Below are positions 26,358 to 36,001 of a DNA stretch of 64,000 nt, one piece after another (the first letter of the stretch is position 1; every line of letters begins with the position of its first letter). The position numbers and the translations under genes are program-made. The stretch spans positions 62,001-126,000 of the forward strand of contig JACAFB010000001.1 in the NCBI GenBank assembly GCA_013388545.1, given 5' to 3'. The notes beneath the pieces were generated by a model. That model saw nothing but the letters and a program-made list of their open reading frames with translations, was not told the origin of the DNA and searched no databases. This stretch comes from Ignavibacteriaceae bacterium (GTDB taxonomy: Bacteria > Bacteroidota > Ignavibacteria > Ignavibacteriales > Ignavibacteriaceae).

Positions 26358-27191
26358 TCAATAAAATGAATGAAAACTCCTTGAAAGGAAATTGGTTACC
26401 ATTGTTGAAAAAATTGCAAGCAGAAAACCGATGATTGCAAGAATAATTAATTTTTTCCCGCGCCATCTTCCCGTGATTTTACTAATAATTCCTATACCGT
26501 ATAAAATCCAGACAAGAAAAGTTCCGATTAGCTTTGGATCGAGATAAGAAAAGTTTGGAAATGCCCTGGGAAGCCAGATAATTCCTATTATTATCGCAAT
26601 AGTAAGAAGCACAAAGCCGATTACAGCGCTGTAAAAGCTTAATCTTTCAAGTACTTCAAGGCTTGGCAGCCGGTTAAATATCAATCCGAATTTGTTCAGC
26701 TTGATCTCTTTATAAAGAGTCAGGTACAAAAAACCGTAGACTGCCGAAATTGTAATTCCGGAATAACCAAGTAAAGCACTGAAAACGTGTGAACCCAATA
26801 AATTACTCCGAAGAACTTCGCGTACTTCAAGCAAATCTTCAATGAAAATTGAAGATAAAATCTGGAACATAATTGAAAGAATAATAATAAATGGCCCGGT
26901 TCCTCTGATATCGGTAAGTAATTCAAGCACGAAATAGGAAAAGCTTATAGAGAAAGCCAGTACTGTAAAAATTTCGAATACGTTTGTAATCGGAGGATGA
27001 TCAAATTCTATTGTGCGAAGAATCAGATAAATAATGTGGACAAATAAAGTTATGAAAAGAAATATTCTCTTCGAGTTTTCAAAGCGCTTTCCTCCGCTTG
27101 TGAAATCATATGAATAAATTCCGAAGGTAATTATGTACAGGAAAGGGATGAGAATATTAATTATATCGATTGTCTGATTCATTCTTAACAT
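26358..27191 (-). CDS. CcsA/HemX-like cytochrome c assembly membrane protein
   Basis: This 277-residue integral membrane protein has about eight hydrophobic helices. Conserved-looking stretches include a mid-protein histidine (LLGSHVFSALLGYSGITIS) and a late acidic-to-aromatic loop (PNFSYLDPKLIGTFLVWILYG). Proteins of this kind (HemX/CcsA/CcmC family) sit next to hemA in many bacteria and are linked to haem delivery or to regulation of HemA level. The classic WWD motif is not clear here, so HemX-like is safer than CcmC. It is the first gene of the hemA operon. Confidence 0.75.
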   Translation of the reverse strand: MLRMNQTIDIINILIPFLYIITFGIYSYDFTSGGKRFENSKRIFLFITLFVHIIYLILRTIEFDHPPITNVFEIFTVLAFSISFSYFVLELLTDIRGTGPFIIILSIMFQILSSIFIEDLLEVREVLRSNLLGSHVFSALLGYSGITISAVYGFLYLTLYKEIKLNKFGLIFNRLPSLEVLERLSFYSAVIGFVLLTIAIIIGIIWLPRAFPNFSYLDPKLIGTFLVWILYGIGIISKITGRWRGKKLIILAIIGFLLAIFSTMVTNFLSRSFHSFY

Positions 27192-27246
27192 TATTGAATT
27201 TAGCTGCGAAAATAATTAAAGCGATTCTACCGGGCAATCGATAAAA

Positions 27247-27263
27247 TTAGCTCCGCAGGCTAA
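27247..27263 (-). terminator. Weak terminator after the prohibitin-like gene
   Basis: On the minus strand TTAGC and GCTAA arms, with an internal mismatch, are followed by TTTTA directly after the stop at 27265. The stem is short, so termination is only likely. Confidence 0.35.
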
Positions 27264-27264
27264 G

Positions 27265-28140
27265 TTAATTACCTCCGAGAATTAGTGGCAGCCCATCCTT
27301 ACCCGAACCAATTACAACAATTTTAGAATTTTGTGAAGCGGCAAGTTTTTCTGTAGCTTCGATTCCTTTCCACTTCAGAAGCTGATCGCTTATGCCCTGT
27401 GAAACTATTTTCTGAAAGTCAGCTATTCCCTGTGCCTCTATTCTTTTTCTTTCAGCTTCCTGTTTTTCTCTTTCAAGAATGAATTGCATTCGCTGGCTTT
27501 CCTGCTCTGCTTTTAGTTTTTCTTCGATTGCAAGCGTCAATCCTTGCGGAAGATTTATTGTCCTGAGCGGAGTTGAAAGCACTATGAGCTCATTTATTTC
27601 CTTCACCCCGGAAAGTTTATCTTTAATTTCGCTTTCAAGTTTTTCTCTTTCTGCGGTGTAAAGAGCTTTTGCTTCATACTTTGTGGTAACTCCCCTTACA
27701 ACAGACCTGAAATTCGGAATTACAAGTTTCTGAAGATATTCTTCATAATCACCCGCGGTTTTATATATCTCGTTTACTTTTTCCATGCTAAGGCGAAAGA
27801 TAAGACTGATTTCAAGTTCAATACTCAAACCTTCTTTTGATGGTGCATTCATTACCTCTTTAATCTCCTGTTTACGCGTATCGAACTTAATCACATTGGC
27901 CATCGGGTTGACAAGATTTACTCCGGGTTTAAGTGTATTTTCGGCAACATATCCCAGGAAGTCAACTACGCCGGCATGACCGGCAGGGATTATTGTCCAG
28001 AATTGCATTACAGCAATTATAGCCGCAATTATCAACCCTATCAGAGCGAAGGTTGATTCAGCTTTGTTAAAACGTTTCTTTGCATTAATGTAAACGAATA
28101 CAGCAACTACCGAAGCAAGTAAAGCTATAATGAATAACAT
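27265..28140 (-). CDS. Prohibitin/SPFH-domain membrane protein
   Basis: The 291-residue protein has two N-terminal hydrophobic helices (residues 1-16 and 30-50) and an SPFH/band-7 domain (GHAGVVDFLGYVAENTLKPGVNLV through about 215). A charged coiled-coil follows (KLKAEQESQRMQFILEREK region) before a short tail. Prohibitin-type proteins form large rings in the inner membrane and act as scaffolds for proteases or lipid domains. It has AGGTG ahead of the ATG and lies in a transcription unit of its own. No NfeD partner is adjacent. Confidence 0.85.
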   Translation of the reverse strand: MLFIIALLASVVAVFVYINAKKRFNKAESTFALIGLIIAAIIAVMQFWTIIPAGHAGVVDFLGYVAENTLKPGVNLVNPMANVIKFDTRKQEIKEVMNAPSKEGLSIELEISLIFRLSMEKVNEIYKTAGDYEEYLQKLVIPNFRSVVRGVTTKYEAKALYTAEREKLESEIKDKLSGVKEINELIVLSTPLRTINLPQGLTLAIEEKLKAEQESQRMQFILEREKQEAERKRIEAQGIADFQKIVSQGISDQLLKWKGIEATEKLAASQNSKIVVIGSGKDGLPLILGGN

Positions 28141-28338
28141 TTTTTCACCTTTGAAATATGCTTTTTAATGAGTGTTGAAAATATACGCTTACTTTAAAAG
28201 AATTGAAACCACAAACCGGTTTTTTACACTGATGGAAATGTGTTTTTGATGAATTATTCCTGATAAAAATGATTTTTAATGATTGAATAATAGTAAAATA
28301 CTTTAATGTTTACGTAAGTGTACTTACAGAAATAAGAA

Positions 28339-30183
28339 CTAAATAACTTTTCCACCCATTCTTTCAATTTCTTTTTTAATCTCATTTAAAAGCGAAGTGA
28401 ATTGAGAATCAGTTCTTACATTCTCAAGAAGCGGATCAGCCTTAGTGTAGAGATAAAATCTCCAGCCATATTTGATAGCGAGCTTAAGATTTTCTAACGA
28501 CTTTTTTTTGTTCCCAATTACAGAATAAGAGCGGGCAAGTTCATAAGGGTAATTATGATTTTCCATTCCGAGAGTTATTTCTGCCTCATCATATTTAATA
28601 ACGTTCTCAAAAATTTCAGAAGATCGTTTTGCCTCTCCTTCTCTTTTAAGAAGAAAAGCATATTCAACAGCAGGACCATATTCAATTGAAGATACTTCGA
28701 TTGATTTTTTAATATAGTTTTTTGCTGCCTTAAAATTCCCATTGAACATATTTAACTCCCCAAGACAGAAATTAACCCTGCCGCTCTCCGGGTTGTTTTC
28801 AAAAGCTTTTTTTAATAATGCTTCTGCCTTTGGGATTTGACCGGTAAGCATGTATAATCTTGTAAGGTCAACCAGCACATAGGTATGCTCGGGCATAAGT
28901 TCCAACACCTTTAAAAAAAATCTCTCTGCTTCTTCATATCTCCCAAGTGCAAATTTCACAAGGCCAAGATTTCTGTATCCGTTCCATCTTGTGGGATCAA
29001 TTTTTATAGACTTTTCAAGCCAGGGAATTGATTCTGAAAGACTTCCTAAGAGGAATAATACCTGCCCGACATCAGCAGCGGCGAATGAACCAGGATTTAT
29101 ATTCACCGCTTTCAGATACTGTTCAAGAGCAAGATGCATTTTGCCGTTATAGAATAAATTCAGGCCAAGAGCGATGTATGGCTCTGCAATTTGAGGATCA
29201 AGCTTTATAGCTTTTTCGCACATTACTCTTGAAGAATCTGACCATTGATCACCAAGCCCGAATGCTCTGAATTTTTGAGCATATGCTTCTCCAAGTCCTG
29301 CATAAGCTAGTGCATAGCCGGGATCGTATTGAAGTGCTTTTTTGAAAAACATGACAGCGGTTTCAATATCATCGGGAGTAAGCCGGTTCAGATAATCTCT
29401 TCCCTTTAAATAATAAGTATAGGCTTCAATATTATTTGTCGGTTTCTTCTCAATTTTTTCTTTTTCCTTTTCCGAAAGAGTGATCATTAAAGCTGCTGTA
29501 ATCTTTTGTGCAACCTCACTTTGGATTTCAAAGATATCCTTTATTTCACGGTCATATGTTTCGGCCCAGATATGTTTGTCTGTTTTAGCATCAATTAATT
29601 GTCCTACGATTCTTACCCGGTCTTTTGTTCTTCTAACACTGCCTTCAAGCACTGATTCTACTCCAAGCTCTTTTGCAATTTCGCGCATGGTTTTAGATGA
29701 ATTTTTATATTTCATTACTGAGGTTCGTGAAATTACCTTCAGGTTATTCACTTTGGAGAGCTGTGTTAATATGTCTTCTGTTACACCGTCGGCAAAATAT
29801 TCGTCTTCTTTCGAATCACCAAAATTTTTAAAAGGCAGAACGGCTATTGATTTTTCAACAACTTCTATTTGTTCTTCGCCGGTAAGGAATATCCTGTTAA
29901 CCAGTAAAAACAACATTCCAATCATAACTAATGAGTAAAATGCGATTTCGGATTTTCTGATCTTTTTAGGTTGATCTCCGGAATGGAACCAAGCCATCAC
30001 GAGAGTAACCGGCAGCGTACAGACGGCTACTATGAACGCAACATCAAAAATTATATCGGGAAGGTTGTATCTGCTGCTAATAAGATTTATAGCGCCGATA
30101 GTTGTTAATGCGGTAGAGATATGAATTGCCAGCCATTTCCTGATTTTTCTTGCTTTGATTTCAGTAATAATTTTTTTAAGCAT
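28339..30183 (-). CDS. TolB/FlgO-like domain protein with TPR repeats
   Basis: This 614-residue protein begins with about three transmembrane helices (residues 17-97). A FlgO/TolB N-terminal-like domain follows (SIAVLPFKNFGDSKEDEYF ... VRIVGQLIDAKTDKHIWAE, about 108-230). Seven or more tetratricopeptide repeats (about 250-600) complete it, including YAGLGEAYAQKF and PYIALGLNLFYNGK. The same plan is found in proteins loosely called adenylate-cyclase-associated or TolB-like; the cyclase catalytic domain itself is absent. It is likely a membrane-anchored interaction scaffold. The start ATG at 30183 lies next to a hairpin repeat upstream. Confidence 0.72.
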   Translation of the reverse strand: MLKKIITEIKARKIRKWLAIHISTALTTIGAINLISSRYNLPDIIFDVAFIVAVCTLPVTLVMAWFHSGDQPKKIRKSEIAFYSLVMIGMLFLLVNRIFLTGEEQIEVVEKSIAVLPFKNFGDSKEDEYFADGVTEDILTQLSKVNNLKVISRTSVMKYKNSSKTMREIAKELGVESVLEGSVRRTKDRVRIVGQLIDAKTDKHIWAETYDREIKDIFEIQSEVAQKITAALMITLSEKEKEKIEKKPTNNIEAYTYYLKGRDYLNRLTPDDIETAVMFFKKALQYDPGYALAYAGLGEAYAQKFRAFGLGDQWSDSSRVMCEKAIKLDPQIAEPYIALGLNLFYNGKMHLALEQYLKAVNINPGSFAAADVGQVLFLLGSLSESIPWLEKSIKIDPTRWNGYRNLGLVKFALGRYEEAERFFLKVLELMPEHTYVLVDLTRLYMLTGQIPKAEALLKKAFENNPESGRVNFCLGELNMFNGNFKAAKNYIKKSIEVSSIEYGPAVEYAFLLKREGEAKRSSEIFENVIKYDEAEITLGMENHNYPYELARSYSVIGNKKKSLENLKLAIKYGWRFYLYTKADPLLENVRTDSQFTSLLNEIKKEIERMGGKVI

Positions 30184-30228
30184 TGCTTTACGAAAACTTT
30201 TGCTTTAAATGGCAATAAACAAACTTTG

Positions 30229-30253
30229 TTGGCAGGTTCTAAAAACCTGTTAA
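30229..30253. repeat. Dispersed hairpin repeat upstream of the TPR gene
   Basis: Arms ttggcaggtt (30229-30238) and aacctgttaa (30244-30253) pair over 10 bp, counting two G-U pairs, around a 5-nt loop. The ggcaggttctaaaaacctgt type of hairpin is widespread in genomes of this lineage. An aacaaactttgtt palindrome is adjacent on the left. Confidence 0.5.
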
Positions 30254-30280
30254 ATCTTTTTATAAACATAGAACAAAAAT

Positions 30281-30310
30281 AAAAAGGACTCAATAGAGGA
30301 GTCCTTTTTT
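30281..30310. terminator. Bidirectional intrinsic terminator
   Basis: A perfect 11-bp stem (aaaaaggactc 30281-30291; gagtccttttt 30299-30309) with a 7-nt loop has T-runs on both strands. It ends the minus-strand pyrimidine-phosphorylase/ferritin unit and insulates the TPR gene. Confidence 0.85.
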
Positions 30311-30401
30311 ATTAAAAATAACAGAAGTAATTCCGATCGCACTTTTAACTAAGATTGCGTTTCGAAAATCAACGAGAAGAATAGTGAGAAAATTATTCAG
30401 T

Positions 30402-30854
30402 TCATTTTTTGTACTCTTTAAGAAATCCCCTGAATTCAATTTTATGTGATTCTTCCTGAGCCAATAACCCGACTACCAGATCCTGGGTAACATAGTCGAC
30501 GCCATCGCACATTTTTATAATTTTATTATACTGAGCTATTGCCCCATCTTCCGCTTTGATAACTCCTTCGATTACCGAAACCACATCGGTACTGTCTTTC
30601 GGAGGCTGAAGGAATTTTTGTTCGGCTTTAAATTGATAAGAACCAGGGACAACACCATCGATTTCTTTAATTCGTTTTGCAAGAGTCTGAGCATGAGTTA
30701 TCTCTTCGGTGATATCTGCCTGCAATGATTTTTTGATTTCCTCGGCTCTGACTCCATCGAGGTTGATGGAATTTGAAATGTAGTTCATCACAGTTTCGAT
30801 TTCCATCCAGTAGCTTTTTGTAAGCTCTTTTACTATTTGTTGTTTACTTGCCAT
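30402..30854 (-). CDS. Ferritin-like diiron protein
   Basis: This 150-residue four-helix-bundle protein has the spacing of ferritin/bacterioferritin iron ligands: Glu in SYWMEIETVMNYI, ExxH in ITEEITHAQTLAKRI, Glu in AEDGAIAQYNKI and ExxxH in LLAQEESHKIEF. It may store iron or detoxify peroxide; the exact subfamily (DPS-like or bacterioferritin-like) cannot be decided. No haem-binding Met was identified. It lies 8 bp after the nucleoside phosphorylase stop and ahead of a strong terminator, so the two are co-transcribed. Confidence 0.75.
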   Translation of the reverse strand: MASKQQIVKELTKSYWMEIETVMNYISNSINLDGVRAEEIKKSLQADITEEITHAQTLAKRIKEIDGVVPGSYQFKAEQKFLQPPKDSTDVVSVIEGVIKAEDGAIAQYNKIIKMCDGVDYVTQDLVVGLLAQEESHKIEFRGFLKEYKK

Positions 30855-30862
30855 TATTTACC

Positions 30863-32170
30863 TCATATAAATATTTTTTTAATAAGTTTTGGTTGATTTA
30901 CTTTTCTGGGTGAATAAGTTAAAGACCCCAGAATTCTTTTCTTTGCAATTTCAAGATTGTTTTTATTATTTGAAAACAATTCAGCAATTACATCGTTTTT
31001 CTTTATATAGTCTCCTATCCTGGGATAAAAAATTATTCCGGCCGCATAATCAATAGTATCCGCTTTTGTTTTTCTGCCAGCCCCAAGTTCTAAAGAAGCC
31101 ATACCGATCTGATAATTATCGATCTTGCTTAAAAAACCAGTTGAAGATGAAGTCAGCTTTTCAGAAAATCTTGCCCTTTTAAATTTTTCCGGGTTAATTA
31201 TGAATGATTCATCCCCTTGCTGAAGTTTTACAATTTCAACAAATTTTTCATAAGCCTTGCCGCTGCTAATCATCTTTTCACTTAAATTAAAACCCTCTTC
31301 TATTGATTTAAGTTTCATTCCAAGATAAAGCATTGCGCCAGAGAGAGTAAGGCTTAAATCATACAGATCGCCCTTCTTTTCACCCTTAAGAATTTTTACA
31401 GATTCATAAACTTCAAGCCAGTTCCCGATATAATTTCCGAGTGGTTGGTTCATATCAGTTATAAAAGCAATTACTTTTTTCCCAAATGATTTTGCGGTAC
31501 TGATTAAGGATTCAGCCAGAGCCTCAGCGTCCTTCATATCGCGCATAAAGGCTCCGCTTCCTGTTTTAACATCCAGAACAAGTCCATCAATTCCTTCAGC
31601 CATTTTTTTGCTCATGATACTTGCAGTAATTAGAGGAATTGATTCAACAGTTGCAGTAACATCTCTTAAAGCATAAATCAATTTGTCCGCAGGGGCTATT
31701 TCTTTTGTCTGACCAATTAAAACAGCGCCGCATTTACTTAATACTTTTTTATATTCTTTCAGGTTCAGGTTAACATTGAATCCGGGAATTGATTCAAGCT
31801 TGTCAAGTGTTCCGCCGCTATGCCCCAAACCTCTTCCCGAAATCATCGGGACTTTCAAACCTGCAGCAGCAACAATCGGGGCTATTATTAATGATGTCTT
31901 ATCACCAACTCCGCCGGTTGAATGTTTATCAACCTTAAAACCTTTTATTGATTCAAGACTTAAAACCTTACCGCTGTTCAGCATTACTTCTGTAAGAAAG
32001 AAAGTCTCGTCTTTACTCATTCCATTCAAATAAACAGCCATTAAAAAAGCTGCGAATTGATAATCAGGAATTTCCTCTTTGGTAAATCCTGATACGAGAA
32101 ACAAAATTTCTTCTTTGGTGAGAAGTTCTTTATTTCTTTTTTTTCTTATTAATTCGGTTACATTCATCAT
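30863..32170 (-). CDS. Pyrimidine-nucleoside (thymidine) phosphorylase
   Basis: The enzyme splits thymidine or uridine with phosphate into the base and (deoxy)ribose-1-phosphate, in salvage. The 435-residue protein carries the family signature SGRGLGHSGGTLDKLESIPG and the phosphate-binding KHSTGGVGDKTSL. A lysine-rich central region (GSGAFMRDMKDAEALAE) and the C-terminal domain (LGAGRKTKADTIDYAAGI) complete the fold. Both deoA (thymidine) and pdp (pyrimidine nucleoside) subfamilies look alike here, so no symbol is assigned. It is divergent from aspS. Confidence 0.88.
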   Translation of the reverse strand: MMNVTELIRKKRNKELLTKEEILFLVSGFTKEEIPDYQFAAFLMAVYLNGMSKDETFFLTEVMLNSGKVLSLESIKGFKVDKHSTGGVGDKTSLIIAPIVAAAGLKVPMISGRGLGHSGGTLDKLESIPGFNVNLNLKEYKKVLSKCGAVLIGQTKEIAPADKLIYALRDVTATVESIPLITASIMSKKMAEGIDGLVLDVKTGSGAFMRDMKDAEALAESLISTAKSFGKKVIAFITDMNQPLGNYIGNWLEVYESVKILKGEKKGDLYDLSLTLSGAMLYLGMKLKSIEEGFNLSEKMISSGKAYEKFVEIVKLQQGDESFIINPEKFKRARFSEKLTSSSTGFLSKIDNYQIGMASLELGAGRKTKADTIDYAAGIIFYPRIGDYIKKNDVIAELFSNNKNNLEIAKKRILGSLTYSPRKVNQPKLIKKIFI

Positions 32171-32254
32171 TTAAGCCTAAAGTTAAAAAGAGACACATGT
32201 AATATAATGTTTTCTATCAAGGCATCATTTTTGTGCATAGGTTCCTTTCATAAG

Positions 32255-32285
32255 TTGTTTGCCCTGAATTAAATACTTAATTTTG
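32255..32285 (+). promoter_or_regulatory. Bacteroidota-type promoter of aspS
   Basis: TTG (32255-32257), a 20-nt spacer and TAATTTTG (32278-32285) match the consensus. The start site would be near 32291, ahead of AAAGGAG (32301-32307) and the aspS ATG at 32322. Confidence 0.55.
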
Positions 32286-32321
32286 CCCACTAATTTTATC
32301 AAAGGAGTTACTTTATTCTTT

Positions 32322-34103
32322 ATGTATTTTAAAGAAAGAACACATACTTGCGGTGAACTAAGAGAAAGCAACATTGGTGAAAAAGTTATTCTGAATGGGT
32401 GGGTTGATCGCAACCGGGACCTTGGCGGAGTATTATTTATCGATTTGCGGGATCGTTATGGAATCACACAGGTAGTTTTTGAACCTCATATAAATGCTGA
32501 AGCTCATCAGGCGGCAAAAAACCTCAGGAACGAATTTGTGATTTCGGTTGAAGGCTACGTTAGGAAAAGACCAGCTGAAACAGAAAATCCTGAAATTCCA
32601 ACCGGGTATGTTGATGTGATGGTTGAAAAGCTTACAATATTGAATGAAGCAACTACCCCTCCTTTTCAGATAAAGGATGATATAGATACTCACGAAGAAA
32701 TAAGATTGAAGTATCGCTATTTAGATCTTCGCAGACCGAAACTTCAGCGAAATATTGTTTTACGCCACAAGATGTACCAGATCACCCGGAAGTATTTTGA
32801 TGAAAACAATTTCATTGAAATTGAAACACCTGTTCTTATGAAAAGCACACCTGAAGGGGCAAGGGATTTTCTGGTTCCAAGCAGGCTTCATAAAGGAAAG
32901 TTTTATGCACTGCCACAATCACCTCAAACTTACAAGCAAATTCTAATGGTTGCCGGGTTTGACAGATACTTTCAAATTGTAAAGTGTTTCAGAGATGAAG
33001 ACCTAAGGGCAGACCGCCAGCCTGAATTTACTCAGATTGATGTTGAAATGTCTTTTGTTGATCAGAAGGATATTTTCAATATTGTTGAAGGACTGATGAA
33101 AGACTTCTTTAAAGAAATTCTCAATAAAGATCTTCAGCTTCCTCTGCCGCGTCTTACTTTTAATGAAGCGATGGAATCATACGGAAGTGACAAACCCGAT
33201 CTTCGCTTCGATCTTAAGATGGTTAATCTGAATTCGGTTTTTCAAAAAACAGAGTTTAAAGTTTTTCACGATGCTATTGAAAATTCAGGAGTCATTTCAG
33301 GGCTGCTGGCCCCTGGCTGTGGAGACTATACCAGAAACCAGCTGGATGTTCTCACTGACTTTGTGAAAAAGTTAGGCGCCGGAGGACTGATCTGGATGAG
33401 AGTAAAAGAAGATGGACTTGAAGCACCGGTAGCAAAATTTCTTTCATCTGAAGAAAAACAAAATCTGATTAATGCCCTCAGTGCAAAAAACGGAGATTTG
33501 ATTTTTATTCTTTCCGGATCAAAATTGAAAACCCTGAACATAATGGGTGCATTGAGACTCGAAATGGCACGTAGGCTTGATCTTATCAAAGCTGATTCAG
33601 AACCAAAACTTCTTTGGGTAACTGATTTTCCGTTGTTTGAATGGGATGAACAAACAAAAAGGTTTTATGCAATGCATCATCCGTTTACTTCTCCAAGGTT
33701 AGAAGATATTGAACTAATGGATAAAGATCCTGCCCTGGTTAAAGCAAGAGCTTACGATCTTGTCCTAAACGGAAATGAAATTGCCGGGGGAAGCATAAGA
33801 ATTCATAATGCAGAGCTGCAGGCAAAGATGTTCAAGATTCTCGGAATTTCTGAGGAAGAAGCAAAAACAAAGTTCGGATTTTTAATGAACGCCTTTAAAT
33901 ATGGGGCTCCTCCGCATGGTGGAATTGCGTTCGGTTTCGACAGGCTTGCTATGATTTTTGCCGGTGAAAATTCTATACGTGAGGTGATTGCATTCCCTAA
34001 AACTGCAAGTGCAATTTCGTTAATGGATGATTCGCCGTCCAGTGTAACGGACGACCAATTGCTGGAATTACATATTAAAGTCAGAAAGTCAGCACACGAA
34101 TAA
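32322..34103 (+). CDS. aspS: Aspartyl-tRNA synthetase
   Basis: This class II synthetase charges tRNA-Asp. An N-terminal OB anticodon-binding domain (TCGELRESNIGEKVILNGW) precedes the catalytic core. Motif 2 is CFRDEDLRADRQPEFTQIDV and motif 3 is PPHGGIAFGFDRLAMIF; the bacterial insertion domain lies between them. The ATG at 32322 is preceded by AAAGGAG and lies downstream of a promoter candidate. A TTG 39 bases upstream would give a longer, unlikely product. The resulting 593 residues fit the bacterial enzyme length. Whether it is discriminating or also charges tRNA-Asn is not visible. Confidence 0.95.
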   Translation: MYFKERTHTCGELRESNIGEKVILNGWVDRNRDLGGVLFIDLRDRYGITQVVFEPHINAEAHQAAKNLRNEFVISVEGYVRKRPAETENPEIPTGYVDVMVEKLTILNEATTPPFQIKDDIDTHEEIRLKYRYLDLRRPKLQRNIVLRHKMYQITRKYFDENNFIEIETPVLMKSTPEGARDFLVPSRLHKGKFYALPQSPQTYKQILMVAGFDRYFQIVKCFRDEDLRADRQPEFTQIDVEMSFVDQKDIFNIVEGLMKDFFKEILNKDLQLPLPRLTFNEAMESYGSDKPDLRFDLKMVNLNSVFQKTEFKVFHDAIENSGVISGLLAPGCGDYTRNQLDVLTDFVKKLGAGGLIWMRVKEDGLEAPVAKFLSSEEKQNLINALSAKNGDLIFILSGSKLKTLNIMGALRLEMARRLDLIKADSEPKLLWVTDFPLFEWDEQTKRFYAMHHPFTSPRLEDIELMDKDPALVKARAYDLVLNGNEIAGGSIRIHNAELQAKMFKILGISEEEAKTKFGFLMNAFKYGAPPHGGIAFGFDRLAMIFAGENSIREVIAFPKTASAISLMDDSPSSVTDDQLLELHIKVRKSAHE

Positions 34104-34180
34104 CTATCAAATTTTTTTATTTAATGAAATGATTGCAATTCAAGCATTCTTCAGAACAAATGGCTGAAAGAAAATATTAA

Positions 34181-36001
34181 ATGAAAATTGCCTACAGGTA
34201 TTTTCCCTTTATTGCCGGTTTAGTTGTTTTCATCGTTTACCTGACTACACTAGCTCCCGCCGTAGTTCAGTTTGATGCCGGCGAACTTGCAGCTGTACAG
34301 GCAACTCTCGGAATCGCACATCCAACAGGCTATCCGATGTTCACAATTATTGGATATATTTTTTCTCTGATTCCCATTTTTCCCTCAAAGATTTATCAGT
34401 TAAATTTTCTTTGTGCAGTATGGTCCTCGCTTGCAGTAGTTGTTTTCGTTTTATCGATTAAGCACATTTTAGAAAATCTCAGATATTTTTCAAATAAAAC
34501 AAGCGTATTGAATGAGACTGAAAGCAAAGAGATTTTAATCATAGTGTCATCAACAGTAGCTGGTTTCGTATTAGCATTCAGCATAACATTCTGGCTACAA
34601 AGCAGCTCGGTTGAAGTTTATTCGCTTCAAATGTTTTTGGTTAATATCATCATCTATTTTTCACTAAAAGCTTATACTTCTGAAATATCAGAATCAAAAA
34701 AATTCTGGTTGATTGCTGGCGGAGTTGCCGGATTAGGTTTTACAAATCATCTGATGACAATCTGGCTTTTTCCCGCACTGTTATTCCTTTTCTTCAGCAA
34801 GAATGGCTTTGGAAAAGAAACCTGGAAACTTTTTTTAGAGATAACAGGCATAATAGTTTTCACGGTGGTGGTTTTTTATTCTTACTTTCCGATAAGAGCA
34901 AACACAAATCCGGCTATCAATTGGGGGAACCCGGTTGATATCAAATCTACCATTGATCACATGTCCGGGGCTTATTATGAAAGTTATTTTTTTGCAGGGC
35001 TTGAAAACTCGCTTAAGCAGCTTGGCAATTTTTTTATGACTGCCACTTTCAATTTCAGCGGCAGTGAGTATTGGGGAGGCGAGTTTAACCTTAGCAATCT
35101 GATTTTACTTCTGGGCTTAATCGTTTCAATATTTTACTTAAGAAAATTATTGGTCATTTTAGGATTGCTTATTATTACAACAGTTGCCTTTGCAATTAAT
35201 TATAATATCCCCGATATCAACGAGTATTTTCTAATTGCTTTTTTAGGAATGACTTTCTTTGCTGGAATCGGGGTCTATTGGCTTTTAAGATATACTTACA
35301 AATTTAAGAAACTATACCTGTTTTCAGGAGCGGTAATTCTATTGCTCATTACCATGCAGGTTTACTTTAACTATAAAATATCTGATAGATCAGATTTATA
35401 CATTTTTGAAGACTATCCAAGAGCAATATTAAAGTCGCTTGATAAAAATTCTGTTTTGATTACTAATGAATGGGATTATATACTTTCCCCATCATTTTTT
35501 ATTCAGCATGCTCAGAATTATCGAACAGATGTAAAATTGATTCATCATAACTTTCTTGGCAACTACTGGTATCTGGCGGAAGAAAAAAAGAAGAAGAAAA
35601 TTCTCATCGACAGGAAAACATTATCTGCAGATATTTCCGAGCTTTTAAGAAGCTCGCAAACTTATCTTTCTGCAGAAATGGTAAGAGATCTTTACATCAA
35701 AGGAAATTTTGCTCTGCCTGAAGGAACCGAACTTGTTCCCGATCAACTTTGCTTTAAGATAGTTAGGGCGGGTCAATATTCCCCGGCGCCTTATCCAGAT
35801 TTTAAAATCCGGCTTCCTAAAAGGAAAACTCTGTTAACAAACCATGTTCAGTCATTAATTGGGTCTATGCTTTTAAATCGTGCAAAGTATGAAATGCAAT
35901 TTTTGAGAAAAGATCTCGCTGCGGCTTACATTCAAAAAATTAAAAAAGATCTTCCGGGTTTTAAACTTCCCCTGGAAATTGAAAACGAAATTTTAAGATG
36001 A
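34181..36001 (+). CDS. DUF2723 polytopic membrane protein, probable glycosyl/mannosyl-transferase type
   Basis: The 606-residue protein has about 11-12 hydrophobic helices in the first 400 residues and a soluble C-terminal region of about 200. The DUF2723 signature is present: VQFDAGELAAVQATLGIAHP followed by TGYPMFTIIG, where the Asp-Ala-Gly-Glu segment forms the conserved N-terminal loop. DUF2723 proteins resemble GT-C glycosyltransferases that use lipid-linked sugars, but the acceptor is unknown. It lies in a unit of its own downstream of aspS. Confidence 0.78.
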   Translation: MKIAYRYFPFIAGLVVFIVYLTTLAPAVVQFDAGELAAVQATLGIAHPTGYPMFTIIGYIFSLIPIFPSKIYQLNFLCAVWSSLAVVVFVLSIKHILENLRYFSNKTSVLNETESKEILIIVSSTVAGFVLAFSITFWLQSSSVEVYSLQMFLVNIIIYFSLKAYTSEISESKKFWLIAGGVAGLGFTNHLMTIWLFPALLFLFFSKNGFGKETWKLFLEITGIIVFTVVVFYSYFPIRANTNPAINWGNPVDIKSTIDHMSGAYYESYFFAGLENSLKQLGNFFMTATFNFSGSEYWGGEFNLSNLILLLGLIVSIFYLRKLLVILGLLIITTVAFAINYNIPDINEYFLIAFLGMTFFAGIGVYWLLRYTYKFKKLYLFSGAVILLLITMQVYFNYKISDRSDLYIFEDYPRAILKSLDKNSVLITNEWDYILSPSFFIQHAQNYRTDVKLIHHNFLGNYWYLAEEKKKKKILIDRKTLSADISELLRSSQTYLSAEMVRDLYIKGNFALPEGTELVPDQLCFKIVRAGQYSPAPYPDFKIRLPKRKTLLTNHVQSLIGSMLLNRAKYEMQFLRKDLAAAYIQKIKKDLPGFKLPLEIENEILR

